In this document: piece after piece, positions 18,051-27,138 of the stretch
Layout: each line of letters begins with the position of its first letter
Position numbering within the stretch: position 1 is the first letter of the stretch
DNA from: Paracidovorax avenae
GTDB taxonomy: Bacteria; Pseudomonadota; Gammaproteobacteria; Burkholderiales; Burkholderiaceae_C
Direction of reading: 5' to 3'
Assembly (NCBI RefSeq): GCF_040892545.1
Contig: NZ_CP156079.1
Location: 1,488,001-1,552,000 of the forward strand
Length of the DNA: 64,000 nucleotides
Made by a program: the position numbers and the translations under genes
The notes under the pieces: generated by a model
Told to the model about the DNA's origin: nothing
Database searches by the model: none
What the model saw: only the letters and a program-made list of their open reading frames with translations

Positions 18051-18974
18051 GGTGCGCACCGCCTCGGCGGCGAAACGCTCCGACGGTTGCGCGATCTGCT
18101 CGCGGCAGGCCACCAGGGGCAGGTCGCGCTGGCCCGGCGCGGTGCGCGACACGAGTGCGTACAGGCTGCTGACCGCGCTCGATACCGCGTCCGGCGTGGA
18201 CGCGCCGCGCAGCAGGTGGCCCAGCAGCACGGCCGAGAACACGTCGCCCATGCCGTTGGGCAGGGGCTGCAGGTCGATGAACGGCGTGCGCACCAGCCAG
18301 GCGGCCTCCGCCGTCACGGCCAGCGTGGCCAGCCGGTCGTCCGGCAGGTCGGGCGTGCGCAGGCTGGTCACCACGATGAGCGAGGGGCCCGTGCCGGCGG
18401 CATCGCCCAGCAGCGCGCGCGCGGCGGCCACCGCCTCGTCCACCGAGCCCAGGGGCACGCCGTGCAGCAGTTCGAATTCGTACTGGTTGGGCGTGATGAT
18501 GCTGGCCTGCGCCAGCGCGCGGCGGCGCAGGAATTCCGGGATGCCCGGGCGCACGAACACGCCCCGGCCCACGTCGCCCATCACCGGGTCGCACAGGTAG
18601 CGCAGGCCCGGGCGCACGGCCCGGATCTCCTGCACCGCGGCCAGGATGGCCTCGCCCACGCCGGCATCGCCCAGGTAGCCGGAGAGCACCGCCGTGCAGC
18701 GCGCCAGCACGCCGCGCGCGCGCAGGCCATCGAGCACGTCGGCGATGTGCGCTGGCGGGAACACCTGCCCCTTGAACTCGCCGTAGCCCGTGTGGTTGGA
18801 GAACTGCACCGTGTGCACCGCCACCGGCTGGATGCCCAGCATCTGCAGCGGCAGCATGGCCGCGTCATTGCCCACGTGCCCGAAGGCGACATGCGACTGG
18901 ATGGAGAGCACCAGCGGCGGTTCCCCGGACGGCGGGCTGGCGGAAGGGGCTGCGGTGGCGCTCACGGCATGCAC
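18036..18974 (-). CDS. pdxY: Pyridoxal kinase PdxY
   Basis: The 312-residue ribokinase-family enzyme phosphorylates pyridoxal to pyridoxal 5-phosphate in the salvage pathway. Visible signatures are SIQSHVAFGHVGNDAA near the N terminus, the CDPVMGD motif, TPNQYEFELL, and the catalytic/anion-hole stretch LPNGMGDVFSAVLLG with Asp in GMGD. The start is GTG at 18974, and another GTG lies three codons later; no ATG is in frame nearby, so the first residues are uncertain. It begins 5 bases after the ridA-family gene, so the two are almost certainly cotranscribed. Confidence 0.9.
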   Translation of the reverse strand: MHAVSATAAPSASPPSGEPPLVLSIQSHVAFGHVGNDAAMLPLQMLGIQPVAVHTVQFSNHTGYGEFKGQVFPPAHIADVLDGLRARGVLARCTAVLSGYLGDAGVGEAILAAVQEIRAVRPGLRYLCDPVMGDVGRGVFVRPGIPEFLRRRALAQASIITPNQYEFELLHGVPLGSVDEAVAAARALLGDAAGTGPSLIVVTSLRTPDLPDDRLATLAVTAEAAWLVRTPFIDLQPLPNGMGDVFSAVLLGHLLRGASTPDAVSSAVSSLYALVSRTAPGQRDLPLVACREQIAQPSERFAAEAVRTPARS

Positions 18975-18979
18975 GGCGC

Positions 18980-19438
18980 TCAGGCCAGTTCGGCGATCAG
19001 CTCGATTTCCACGCAGGCGCCCATGGGGATCTGCGCCACGCCGAAGGCGCTGCGCGCGTGCTTGCCCTTGTCGCCGAACACCTCGCCCAGCAGCTCGCTG
19101 GCACCGTTGGTCACCAGGTGCTGCTCGGTGAAATCACCCGTGGAATTCACCAGGCTCATCACCTTCACGATGCGCTGCACACGATTCAGGTCACCGCCCG
19201 TGGCCGCATGCAGCGTGCCCAGCAGGTCGATCGCCACGGCGCGCGCCGCGGCCTTGCCGTCTTCCGTCGCGATGTCGCGGCCGAACTGCCCCACCCACGG
19301 CTTGCCGTCCTTGCGGGCGATGTGGCCGCTCAGGAAGACGAGGTTGCCCGTCTGCACGTAGGGCACATAGGCCGCGGCCGGCGTGGCGACGGGCGGGAGC
19401 GTGATGTTCAGGGCAGAGAGTTTGTCGTAAATGCTCAT
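18980..19438 (-). CDS. RidA family protein (reactive imine deaminase type)
   Basis: The 152-residue protein belongs to the YjgF/YER057c/UK114 (Rid) family, with the conserved VFLSGHIA, TLHAATGGDLNRV and FGVAQIPMGACVEIELIA elements. RidA hydrolyses 2-aminoacrylate and related imines released by PLP-dependent enzymes. The proteins are homotrimers acting in the cytosol. At about 150 residues it is longer than E. coli RidA (128) and belongs to one of the longer subfamilies, so the exact substrate is uncertain. It is the first gene of a pair with pdxY, which makes the PLP that such enzymes use. Confidence 0.87.
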   Translation of the reverse strand: MSIYDKLSALNITLPPVATPAAAYVPYVQTGNLVFLSGHIARKDGKPWVGQFGRDIATEDGKAAARAVAIDLLGTLHAATGGDLNRVQRIVKVMSLVNSTGDFTEQHLVTNGASELLGEVFGDKGKHARSAFGVAQIPMGACVEIELIAELA

Positions 19439-19554
19439 GGTGGCGGGAGGTGGTGGTTGAGGGAAAAAAGGGCGCAGGCTGTGCGTGTGCAGGTCGATGG
19501 AGCGCACGAAAGGCCTGCGGCGGCAGGAATGGTACAGCGCTCCGGCGGCCCTCT

Positions 19555-19962
19555 TCAGGGCTGCCCGTCGAAGCTCTCCACCCCGTCGGGGGATGGCACC
19601 CAGGCAAGGCGCCGCCGGGTCCAGATCTGCCTTTTCGGGGCGCCCAGTGCGTGCCGCTGCCGGATGGCGCCGATCCGCAGTGAATAGGCCGTCGGGGCTT
19701 CCTCTGCGCAGGCGTACAGCGGCGTGCCGCAGTGTTCGCAGAACGCGAGCAGGCGCCTGGCCCCGCTGTCGGCGGTTTTCACGTAGGTGCGCGGTGTGCC
19801 ACGCGTCAGCCGGAAGCCGGAGGCCGGCGCGGGAATGTTGGCGCGGAACGCGGAGCCCGAGTGGGTCTGGCAGTCGTTGCAGTGGCAGACCGTCATGCTG
19901 CCCGGCTGGACCTCGGCTTCGTAGGCCACCGCGCCGCAGTGGCATTGGCCTTCAATCTTCAC
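19555..19962 (-). CDS. GFA family zinc-binding protein
   Basis: The 135-residue protein has the zinc motifs of the glutathione-dependent formaldehyde-activating family: GQCHCGAVAYEA at residues 5 to 16, CHCNDCQTHSGSAF near 30, and FCEHCGTPLY near 75. These bind two structural or catalytic zinc ions in the Mss4-like fold. The start is GTG at 19962 with AGGAGA 8 bases upstream; an open frame continues 39 codons further upstream but lacks family similarity. Members are often called S-(hydroxymethyl)glutathione synthase, but that activity is doubtful for most of the family. It appears monocistronic. Confidence 0.85.
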   Translation of the reverse strand: MKIEGQCHCGAVAYEAEVQPGSMTVCHCNDCQTHSGSAFRANIPAPASGFRLTRGTPRTYVKTADSGARRLLAFCEHCGTPLYACAEEAPTAYSLRIGAIRQRHALGAPKRQIWTRRRLAWVPSPDGVESFDGQP

Positions 19963-20084
19963 GGAGATTCTCCTGGGATGGCGGGAGGCGGGATGCCTCC
20001 CCGTGGTCCATTCTGCGCCGGGTGGGAAAGCGGCTTCCGGGGTGCCCTGATAGACTGGCGGCGACACGTTTTTCTGCATCCCCC

Positions 20085-20348
20085 ATGTCCTCCCCTACCC
20101 AGCGAACCATTCCGACCGAAAGGGGAATGCAGATCGCCGAGCGACGCATCCCCGAGATGGCCTCCAAGGCGGGCCATGAGGCCTACCGGGCCGCGCTCAG
20201 GGCGACGGGGGCGGCCACCGTGAAGACCGCTTCGGGCCAGGTCGTCGAGCGCAGGATCGACGGCAGCGTCACCGTCATCAAAGACCTTCCGGTGGGCAAG
20301 CGCGTCAAGCCGGGCACGGTCCTCAGGCGTGTCTCACGGGGCAGCTGA
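20085..20348 (+). CDS. Small protein upstream of zeta-like kinase, candidate antitoxin
   Basis: The 87-residue basic protein has a helical middle (MASKAGHEAYRAALRATGA) and a C-terminal beta segment (VVERRIDGSVTVIKDLP, then GKRVKPGTVLRR). I do not recognise a named family. Its last 20 bases overlap the start of the kinase gene, so the two are translationally coupled in the usual antitoxin-first order. The small size, basic charge and position suggest an antitoxin or cognate partner. The start at 20085 is the only ATG that precedes the helical core. Confidence 0.6.
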   Translation: MSSPTQRTIPTERGMQIAERRIPEMASKAGHEAYRAALRATGAATVKTASGQVVERRIDGSVTVIKDLPVGKRVKPGTVLRRVSRGS

Positions 20349-21129
20349 CGCCCGGCGGGCTGCCAGGCCTGCCCTGGCCCGACCGGCCCAGCCGCGCCTG
20401 CGCGTCCTCGCAGGGCCGAACGGATCCGGCAAGAGCACCCTGCAGTCCGAACTCAAGCCCCAGTGGATCGGCGCCTTCGTGAACGCCGACGAGATAGAGA
20501 AGACGCTGCGCGCCTCCGGCGGCTGCCTGGGGCTGCGGCAACTCGGCGTGAAGGGTGAGCCCCCGGCGGTGCTGGAGCGGATCCGCGGCAGCTTCCAGAC
20601 GTTCGGCCTGGGGCGGCGGCTGGACATGCCGGCCCTGCTGGCCGGAATCACGCTGGACAGTGAGCTGACCCTCCGCTTGCCCGGGCCCTGGGACTCCTAC
20701 CTGGCCGCCACGCTGGCCGAGGCCGTGCGCCGGGAACTGCGCGACGAAGGCCGGACCTTCACGTTCGAGACCGTCATGTCGCACTCCTCGAAGATCGACT
20801 TCATGCGGGAAACCCGCGCGCGGGGCTACCGGGTCTATCTGTATTTCGTGGCGACCGACGACCCCGCCATCAACATCGACCGGGTGCGGCGGCGCGTGCT
20901 GCAGGGCGGCCATCCGGTGCCCGAGGACAAGGTCATCGACCGGTACCACAAGTCCATCGCACTGATGACGGAGGCCTGCGAGGTGGCACACCGTGCCTAC
21001 ATCTTCGACAACTCGGGCGCCAGGCACAGGCTGCTCGCGGAGGTGACGGATTTCGACACCCTCCGGCTGGAGTCCAGCGTGCTCAACCCGTGGTTTCTCG
21101 GGACCGGGCTGTGGAGGGCGTTTTCCTGA
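20329..21129 (+). CDS. Zeta-toxin-like P-loop kinase (AAA family ATPase)
   Basis: The 266-residue protein carries a Walker A motif GPNGSGKST (residues 29 to 37), a NADEI segment after it, the FTFETVMSHSSK strand typical of zeta/PezT and related COG4185 kinases, and an arginine-rich lid (NIDRVRRRVLQGGH). Zeta toxins phosphorylate UDP-N-acetylglucosamine and block wall synthesis; other members of the group have unknown substrates. It starts with GTG at 20329, inside the upstream small gene. The final TGA is at 21127-21129. The toxin role is inferred from the fold and gene arrangement. Confidence 0.75.
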   Translation: MSHGAADARRAARPALARPAQPRLRVLAGPNGSGKSTLQSELKPQWIGAFVNADEIEKTLRASGGCLGLRQLGVKGEPPAVLERIRGSFQTFGLGRRLDMPALLAGITLDSELTLRLPGPWDSYLAATLAEAVRRELRDEGRTFTFETVMSHSSKIDFMRETRARGYRVYLYFVATDDPAINIDRVRRRVLQGGHPVPEDKVIDRYHKSIALMTEACEVAHRAYIFDNSGARHRLLAEVTDFDTLRLESSVLNPWFLGTGLWRAFS

Positions 21130-21277
21130 GGGCATGACCGCGGCACGGCGACGAAGCAGCGCCCGAAATGCCGTAAAGGGCTCCGCAGGCCGGCCCCGTT
21201 GCCTCACGGATCGGTATGCCTTGCATGCCTTTTTCTCGCGGTCTGCGGCCTGTTGCCAGCCCTAGCATCAGGGCCCC

Positions 21278-24100
21278 ATGAGCCGGCCCGCTTCCTCCGC
21301 CACGCCGCCCGTCCCTCCGACTCTTCCTGCTCCGCCATCGAGCCCCATCGTCGAGGCTGGCGGCTGGCTCTGGCCCGCGCTGCTGCTGGGCAGCATTGCC
21401 GGTGCGTTGCTGCAGCTCATGCAGCCCGCGCTCTGGGCGGCGCGCCTGTATGCGGCACTGCTGCTGGCGGGCGTGGCCGCGTTGGCGCTGGCCAGGCGCC
21501 TGGGCCGTCGCCGACGCGGTCCGGCGGCCCATGCACTGCCGGTTTCCGCACCGCAATGGCTGGCCTTCTGTGCCATGGCGCTGGCGGCGTTCGCGGTCTG
21601 CGGCCTGCGCGCGGGCGCCTGTCTGTCGGATGCGCTGGACCCGGCTTTGGAGGGGCGCGACCTGCGCATCGTCGCCGTGGTGGCGGCGATGCCGCAGCCC
21701 ACGGACGCGGGCGTGCGCCTGCGGCTGGAGGTGGAGTCGGCATGGTTCACGGAGCAGGATGGCGGCGGGCCGCGTTCCGGCGGGCGCCGTGGGCAGCGCA
21801 GCGGCCGGAAAGACCGCCCGGAGGCGGAGGGCGGTGCCGGCACACGCCATGCTCCCGGCCGGCCCGTGCGGCTGCCGCCGCTGGTCGATGTGTCGTGGTC
21901 TTCCGGGGCTCCCTGGTTCACGCGCCAGGCGGACGGCACCCGGACGAAGGCCCGTGCCGCAGCCGTGTCCGCGGGCATGCCGGACGCGGCACCTGTCCCC
22001 GCTCCCGTGCCCGAAGTCCGCGTGGGCGAACGGTGGGAAATGACGGTGCGCCTGAATGCCCCGCATGGCCTGCGCAATCCGGGTGGCTTCGACGCCGAGT
22101 TGTGGCTGTGGGAGCAGGGCGTGCAGGCCACGGGCTCCGTGCAGGCGGGCGCCCGTACCGAGCGGCCGGTGCGGCTGGAGGCCGCGCCCTGGTGGCGGCA
22201 CCCGGTGGAGCAGGCGCGGCAGCGGGTGCGCGATGCCATCCTCGCCCGGCTGGCGCCGCCGCAGGCCACCGGGGCGGACAACGATTTGCAGGATTTGGCC
22301 CGGCGGCGCGCCGCGGGCGTGGTGGCCGCCCTGGTGACGGGCGACCAGCGTGCGATCGACCGGGCCGACTGGGACGTGTTCCGCGCGACAGGCGTTGCGC
22401 ATCTGGTGAGCATTTCCGGGCTGCACATCACCTTGTTCGCCTGGGTGGCCGCGGCGGTGGTGGGCTGGCTGTGGCGGCGCTCGGCGCTGCTGTGCCTGGC
22501 GGTGCCGGCGCCCTGGGCGGCGCTGGCGGGCGGGGTGCTGCTGGCGGCGGCGTATGCGCTGTTCAGCGGCTGGGCGGTACCGGCGCAGCGCACGGTATGC
22601 ATGCTGGCGGTGGTCGGCGCGCTGCGGCTCTCGGGGCTGCGCTGGCCCTGGCCGCAGGTGTGGCTGCTGGCCTGCGCGGCGGTGGTGGCGGCCGATCCGT
22701 GGGCGCTGCTGCAGGCGGGCTTCTGGCTCAGCTTCGTGGCGGTGGGCGTGCTGTTCGCGTCCGACGCCGCCACGCCGCCCGAGGTGGTGCCGGCCGCGCG
22801 CGCGGCCGGACGCCTGCGCGCACGCGTGCTGGCCCTGTTGCGCGAGCAGTGGGTGGTGACGCTGGCGCTGACGCCGCTCACGGTGGCGCTATTCGGGCAG
22901 ATATCGGTGGTGGGCTTCGTGGCGAACCTGGTGGCGATCCCGTGGATGACGCTGATCGTCACGCCGCTGGCGCTGCTGGGCGTGCTGTGGGCGCCGCTGT
23001 GGTCGGCGGCGGCGGCCTGCCTGCGGCCGTTCGCGGAAGGGTTGCAGTGGCTGGCGGCCTGGCCCTGGGCCACGGTTTCGCTGCCGGCGGCGCCGCTGTG
23101 GGCGGGTGTGGCCGGCATGGCGGGCGGCGTGCTGCTGGTGATGCGCCTGCCCTGGGCGTTGCGCCTGATGGGCCTGCCGCTGCTGCTGCCCGTGCTGTGG
23201 TGGCACCCGGCGCGGCCTGGGGCGGGCCAGTTCGAGTTGCTGGCACCCGATGTGGGCCAGGGCAGCGCGGTGCTGGTGCGCACGGCGGGCCATGCGCTGC
23301 TCTACGACGCGGGGCCGCGCTACGGCCCGCAGAGCGATGCCGGCGACCGCGTGCTGGTGCCGCTGCTGCGCGCGGGCGGCGAGCGGCTGGACCGGGTGAT
23401 GCTCAGCCACCGCGATACCGACCACACGGGCGGTGCCGCGGCGGTGCTGGCCGCGCATCCGGGCGCGGACCTGTGGGGATCGCTGGAGCCCGGCCATCCG
23501 CTGGAGGCGCAGGGCGCACGCGCCATCACCCGCTGCGAGGCGGGCCGGCAATGGACATGGGACGGGGTGCGCTTCGAGGTGCTGCATCCGCCGGGGGGCG
23601 CACTGGACGGCGGCGGGGCGGGGACGGGCGTATCGGGCCCGTCGGCCGGCCGTGAGGACCGGACCAATGCGGTGAGCTGCGTGCTGCGCATCTCGGCACC
23701 CGGCGCGTCGGCGCTGCTGGCCGGCGACATCGGCCGGGCGGAAGAGGCCGCCCTGGCCGCGCGGGGCGCACTGGTGCCGGCCGACGTGCTGCTGGTGCCC
23801 CACCACGGCAGCCGCACATCCTCCAGCCCGGCGCTGCTGGACGCCGTGCGGCCGCGCACCGCCGTGGTGCAGGCAGGCCACCGCAACCGCTACGGGCACC
23901 CGGCGCCGGACGTGGTGGGGCGCTATGCGGAGCGCGGGGCACAGCTGGTGGATTCGCCCTCCTGCGGCGCCTGGTCCTGGCACTCCGCGCGGCCGCTGCG
24001 CTGGCGTTGCGAGCGCGATGCCGCGCGGCGCTACTGGCACCATGCGCCGCCTTCCGCAGCCTCCGCGGCAGCCGCCGTGGGGGCCGCGGACCCCTTCTGA
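21278..24100 (+). CDS. comEC: DNA internalisation competence protein ComEC/Rec2
   Basis: The 940-residue inner-membrane channel for uptake of single-stranded DNA has an N-terminal membrane pair and DUF4131-type OB region (about residues 25 to 300), the Competence domain of many membrane helices (about 330 to 630, beginning VAHLVSISGLHITLF), and a C-terminal metallo-beta-lactamase domain with SHRDTDHTGG near residue 707 and PHHGSRTSSS near 845. The OB region is interrupted by a low-complexity Gly/Arg/Pro insert around residues 163 to 240. All key motifs are intact, so natural competence is possible if pilus and ComEA genes exist elsewhere. Confidence 0.92.
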   Translation: MSRPASSATPPVPPTLPAPPSSPIVEAGGWLWPALLLGSIAGALLQLMQPALWAARLYAALLLAGVAALALARRLGRRRRGPAAHALPVSAPQWLAFCAMALAAFAVCGLRAGACLSDALDPALEGRDLRIVAVVAAMPQPTDAGVRLRLEVESAWFTEQDGGGPRSGGRRGQRSGRKDRPEAEGGAGTRHAPGRPVRLPPLVDVSWSSGAPWFTRQADGTRTKARAAAVSAGMPDAAPVPAPVPEVRVGERWEMTVRLNAPHGLRNPGGFDAELWLWEQGVQATGSVQAGARTERPVRLEAAPWWRHPVEQARQRVRDAILARLAPPQATGADNDLQDLARRRAAGVVAALVTGDQRAIDRADWDVFRATGVAHLVSISGLHITLFAWVAAAVVGWLWRRSALLCLAVPAPWAALAGGVLLAAAYALFSGWAVPAQRTVCMLAVVGALRLSGLRWPWPQVWLLACAAVVAADPWALLQAGFWLSFVAVGVLFASDAATPPEVVPAARAAGRLRARVLALLREQWVVTLALTPLTVALFGQISVVGFVANLVAIPWMTLIVTPLALLGVLWAPLWSAAAACLRPFAEGLQWLAAWPWATVSLPAAPLWAGVAGMAGGVLLVMRLPWALRLMGLPLLLPVLWWHPARPGAGQFELLAPDVGQGSAVLVRTAGHALLYDAGPRYGPQSDAGDRVLVPLLRAGGERLDRVMLSHRDTDHTGGAAAVLAAHPGADLWGSLEPGHPLEAQGARAITRCEAGRQWTWDGVRFEVLHPPGGALDGGGAGTGVSGPSAGREDRTNAVSCVLRISAPGASALLAGDIGRAEEAALAARGALVPADVLLVPHHGSRTSSSPALLDAVRPRTAVVQAGHRNRYGHPAPDVVGRYAERGAQLVDSPSCGAWSWHSARPLRWRCERDAARRYWHHAPPSAASAAAAVGAADPF

Positions 24101-24193
24101 CCACGGAATCCGGCCGCGCCCCGGCCCCCGCGGGTGCTTCCAGCGGACGAGCAGGCTTGCAACTTGCTATGCTGGCTGCAGGAGGCACCACTG

Positions 24194-25750
24194 ATGCAGA
24201 AGTTCGACGAGATGTACGAGATGCTGCCCTTCGATGGCAGCGATGTGCGCCCCCACTACCAGCGCTACGGCCAATGGCTGTCGCGCCAGCCGGCCGAGGC
24301 GATGCAGGCGCGCCGCGCCGAGGCCGAGATGATCTTCCGCCGCGTGGGCATCACCTTCGCGGTCTATGGCGCCAAGGACGAGGACGGGGCCGGCACCGAG
24401 CGGCTCATCCCCTTCGACCTGATCCCCCGCATCATTCCCGCCCACGAGTGGGCGCGCATGCAGCAGGGGCTCGTGCAGCGGGTGACGGCGCTCAACCGCT
24501 TCATCCACGACATCTACCATGGCCAGGACATCCTGCGCGCGGGCATCGTGCCGGCCGACCTGATCGTGGGCAATGCGCAGTTCCGCCCCGAGATGGCGGG
24601 CGTGGACGTACCGCGCGACGTGTACGCCCACATCGCCGGCATCGACATCGTGCGCGCGCCGGACGGGCAGGGCAACGGCATCTACTACGTGCTGGAGGAC
24701 AACCTGCGCGTGCCCTCGGGCGTGTCGTACATGCTGGAGAACCGCAAGATGATGATGCGGCTCTTCCCCGAGCTGTTCCGCAACCACCGCGTGGCGCCCG
24801 TCGCCCACTACCCCGACCTGCTGCTCGACACGCTGCGTGCCAGCGCGCCGGCCGGCGCGGCCGAGCCCTCGGTGGTGGTGCTCACCCCGGGCATGTACAA
24901 CAGCGCGTACTTCGAGCATGCATTCCTCGCGCAGCAGATGGGCGTGGAACTTGTCGAGGGGCAGGACCTGGTCGTCAAGGACAACTTCGTCTACATGCGC
25001 ACCACCCGCGGACTGCAGCGCGTGGATGTGATCTACCGCCGCGTGGACGACGACTTCCTCGATCCGCAGGTGTTCCGCCCGACCTCCACTTTGGGTTGCG
25101 CCGGCCTCATGGCCGCGTACCGCGCGGGCAACGTGGCGATCTGCAATGCCGTGGGCACGGGCATCGCGGACGACAAGTCCGTCTATCCGTACGTGCCGGA
25201 GATGATCCGTTTCTACCTGGGCGAAGAGCCCATCCTGGCGAACGTGCCCACGTGGATGTGCCGCAAGCGGGACGACCTGCAGTACGTGCTGGACCACCTG
25301 CACGAGCTGGTGGTGAAGGAGGTGCACGGCGCGGGCGGCTACGGCATGCTGATCGGCCCCGCCGCGACGAAGGCGGAAATCGAGGAGTTCCGCGGCGCGC
25401 TGCTGGCGAACCCGGCGGGCTACATCGCGCAGCCCACGCTGTCGCTCTCCAGCTGTCCCACCTACGTGGAGTCGGGCATCGCACCGCGCCACATCGACCT
25501 GCGGCCCTTCGTGCTCTCGGGCCAGAAGGTGCAGATGGTGGCCGGCGGCCTCACGCGCGTGGCGCTGAAGGAGGGCTCGCTGGTCGTCAATTCGTCGCAG
25601 GGCGGCGGCACGAAGGACACCTGGGTGCTGGGCGACGGCGATGCCAATGGCGCGCCCGCCACGGGCCTGTCGCAGTCCATGGGCGGCATGACGCAGGCCC
25701 TGGGCGCCCCGGGCACCATGGCCATGTCGCAGTCGATGGGAGGGAACTGA
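24194..25750 (+). CDS. Circularly permuted type 2 ATP-grasp protein
   Basis: The 518-residue protein belongs to COG2308: a DUF404/DUF407-type circularly permuted ATP-grasp ligase. Visible family blocks are RIIPAHEWARMQQGLVQRV, FIHDIYHGQDILRAG, VLEDNLRVPSGVSYMLENR, and the glycine-rich VHGAGGYGMLIGP that binds ATP. ATP-grasp enzymes join a carboxylate to an amine through an acyl phosphate; the substrate of this group is unknown, with peptide ligation suggested. AGGAGG sits just upstream. The C-terminal 25 residues are a tail with two copies of SQSMGG. It is followed after one base by the alpha-E gene. Confidence 0.9.
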   Translation: MQKFDEMYEMLPFDGSDVRPHYQRYGQWLSRQPAEAMQARRAEAEMIFRRVGITFAVYGAKDEDGAGTERLIPFDLIPRIIPAHEWARMQQGLVQRVTALNRFIHDIYHGQDILRAGIVPADLIVGNAQFRPEMAGVDVPRDVYAHIAGIDIVRAPDGQGNGIYYVLEDNLRVPSGVSYMLENRKMMMRLFPELFRNHRVAPVAHYPDLLLDTLRASAPAGAAEPSVVVLTPGMYNSAYFEHAFLAQQMGVELVEGQDLVVKDNFVYMRTTRGLQRVDVIYRRVDDDFLDPQVFRPTSTLGCAGLMAAYRAGNVAICNAVGTGIADDKSVYPYVPEMIRFYLGEEPILANVPTWMCRKRDDLQYVLDHLHELVVKEVHGAGGYGMLIGPAATKAEIEEFRGALLANPAGYIAQPTLSLSSCPTYVESGIAPRHIDLRPFVLSGQKVQMVAGGLTRVALKEGSLVVNSSQGGGTKDTWVLGDGDANGAPATGLSQSMGGMTQALGAPGTMAMSQSMGGN

Positions 25751-25751
25751 G

Positions 25752-26726
25752 ATGCTGAGCCGTACTGCCGATCATCTGTTCTGGATGTCCCGCTACACCG
25801 AGCGGGCCGAGAACACCGCACGCATGCTGAACGTCAGCTACGAGACCTCGCTGCTGCCGCAATCGGCCGACGTGGCGCAGGAGAGTTGGCTGGGCCTGCT
25901 GTCGATCAGCGAGCTGATACCGGCCTATACCGCGCGCCATGGCGAGGTCACGCGCGAGGGCGTGCTGGAGTTCATGGTGCGCGATGGGAACAACCCCTCG
26001 TCCATCCTCTCGTGCCTGCGCGCGGCCCGCGAGAATGCGCGTGCCGTGCGCGGCGCGCTGACCACCGAGATCTGGGAGACGCAGAACCAGACCTGGCTGG
26101 AGCTGCACCGGCAGCTGCAGGGCAGGGATTTCGAGCGCGACCCGGGGGCGTTCTTCGAATGGGTGAAGTACCGCTCGCACCTCTCGCGGGGTGTGACGCT
26201 GGGCACCATGCTGCAGGACGAGGCCTTCCACTTCCTGCGCCTGGGCACCTTCCTGGAGCGGTCGGACAACACGGCACGGCTGCTGGACGTGAAGTTCCAT
26301 GCCGTGCAGAGCGACTTCCACGGCTCGGCGATGCGCGAGCGCGGCCGGGCGTCTCCGCAGGAGTTCGACTTCTACCACTGGAGCGCGATCCTGCGCAGCG
26401 TGTCTGCGTTCGAGGTGTACCGCAAGGTGTACCGCGACGTGATCACGCCCGAGCGCGTGGCCGACCTGCTCATGCTGCGGGCCGACATGCCCCGTTCGCT
26501 GCACGCCAGCCTGCGCGAGGTGGTGGACAACCTCGCCGTGGTCGCCAACGACCAGTCGGCGGAAACGCAGCGCAAGGCCGGGCGCCTGCTGGCCGACCTG
26601 CGCTACGGCCGCATCGACGAGATCCTGGCCACCGGGCTGCATGCCTACCTCACGCAGTTCCTGGACCGAGTGAACGACCTGGGCGCGGGCATCAGCCGGG
26701 ATTTCCTGGTGCCGGTGCCCGCCTGA
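25752..26726 (+). CDS. Alpha-E domain-containing protein
   Basis: The 324-residue helical protein is the COG2307 alpha-E partner of the ATP-grasp protein, opening with LSRTADHLFWMSRYTERAEN. The long helices carry conserved pairs such as HWSAILRSVSAFEVYRK and many charged positions. Its function is unknown, but the two genes nearly always travel together, often with a transglutaminase-like protease that is missing here. It starts one base after the ATP-grasp stop, so the two are translationally coupled. Confidence 0.9.
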   Translation: MLSRTADHLFWMSRYTERAENTARMLNVSYETSLLPQSADVAQESWLGLLSISELIPAYTARHGEVTREGVLEFMVRDGNNPSSILSCLRAARENARAVRGALTTEIWETQNQTWLELHRQLQGRDFERDPGAFFEWVKYRSHLSRGVTLGTMLQDEAFHFLRLGTFLERSDNTARLLDVKFHAVQSDFHGSAMRERGRASPQEFDFYHWSAILRSVSAFEVYRKVYRDVITPERVADLLMLRADMPRSLHASLREVVDNLAVVANDQSAETQRKAGRLLADLRYGRIDEILATGLHAYLTQFLDRVNDLGAGISRDFLVPVPA

Positions 26727-26796
26727 AACGGCCCGCCGGCGCGGCCTGCGCGCGGCGCCCCCCCGTGGGTGGGGCGGCGCTGCTGGCCGGGCTGGG

Positions 26797-27138
26797 TCAG
26801 CGGGACTGCGGCGTGTCCCCCGAGGCGAGCACGCGCTGCTGCGCGCATTCGGGAACGCTGCGGTCGATGGGCCGGCCCTCGACGCCGTAGCCCTGCAGCG
26901 CCATGGACTCCAGTTCGCCGGAGGCCCGGGCGCAGGCCAGTTCCGCGACCACTTCGGCACGCGTGCGGCCCTGCTGCCCGGCCGAACCATCCGTGCCGGC
27001 CTGGCTTGTGGCTCTTGTGCCCGACGGCGTGGAGGGAGAGGTTTGCGCGATGGCGAACGTGGCGGCCAGCAGTGCGCCGGTGCAGAAGGTGGCGGTGCGC
27101 AGCAGCGTGCGCGCGGGAAGATGAAGGGGGGTGGCCAT
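26797..27138 (-). CDS. DUF4148-like secreted protein
   Basis: The 113-residue protein has a signal peptide (about residues 1 to 32, ending AIAQ), a Ser/Thr/Gly-rich linker, and a C-terminal RTRAEVVAELACARASGELE segment that matches the helix signature of DUF4148, a family of small exported proteins common in Burkholderiales. AGGAGC lies 9 bases before the ATG. It converges with the alpha-E gene and stands alone. The function is unknown. Confidence 0.72.
   Translation of the reverse strand: MATPLHLPARTLLRTATFCTGALLAATFAIAQTSPSTPSGTRATSQAGTDGSAGQQGRTRAEVVAELACARASGELESMALQGYGVEGRPIDRSVPECAQQRVLASGDTPQSR

Noticed and set aside
25672..25750. SQSMGG units as a DNA repeat array
   Set aside because: There are only two copies at the end of one coding sequence, and they are better described as a protein tail.
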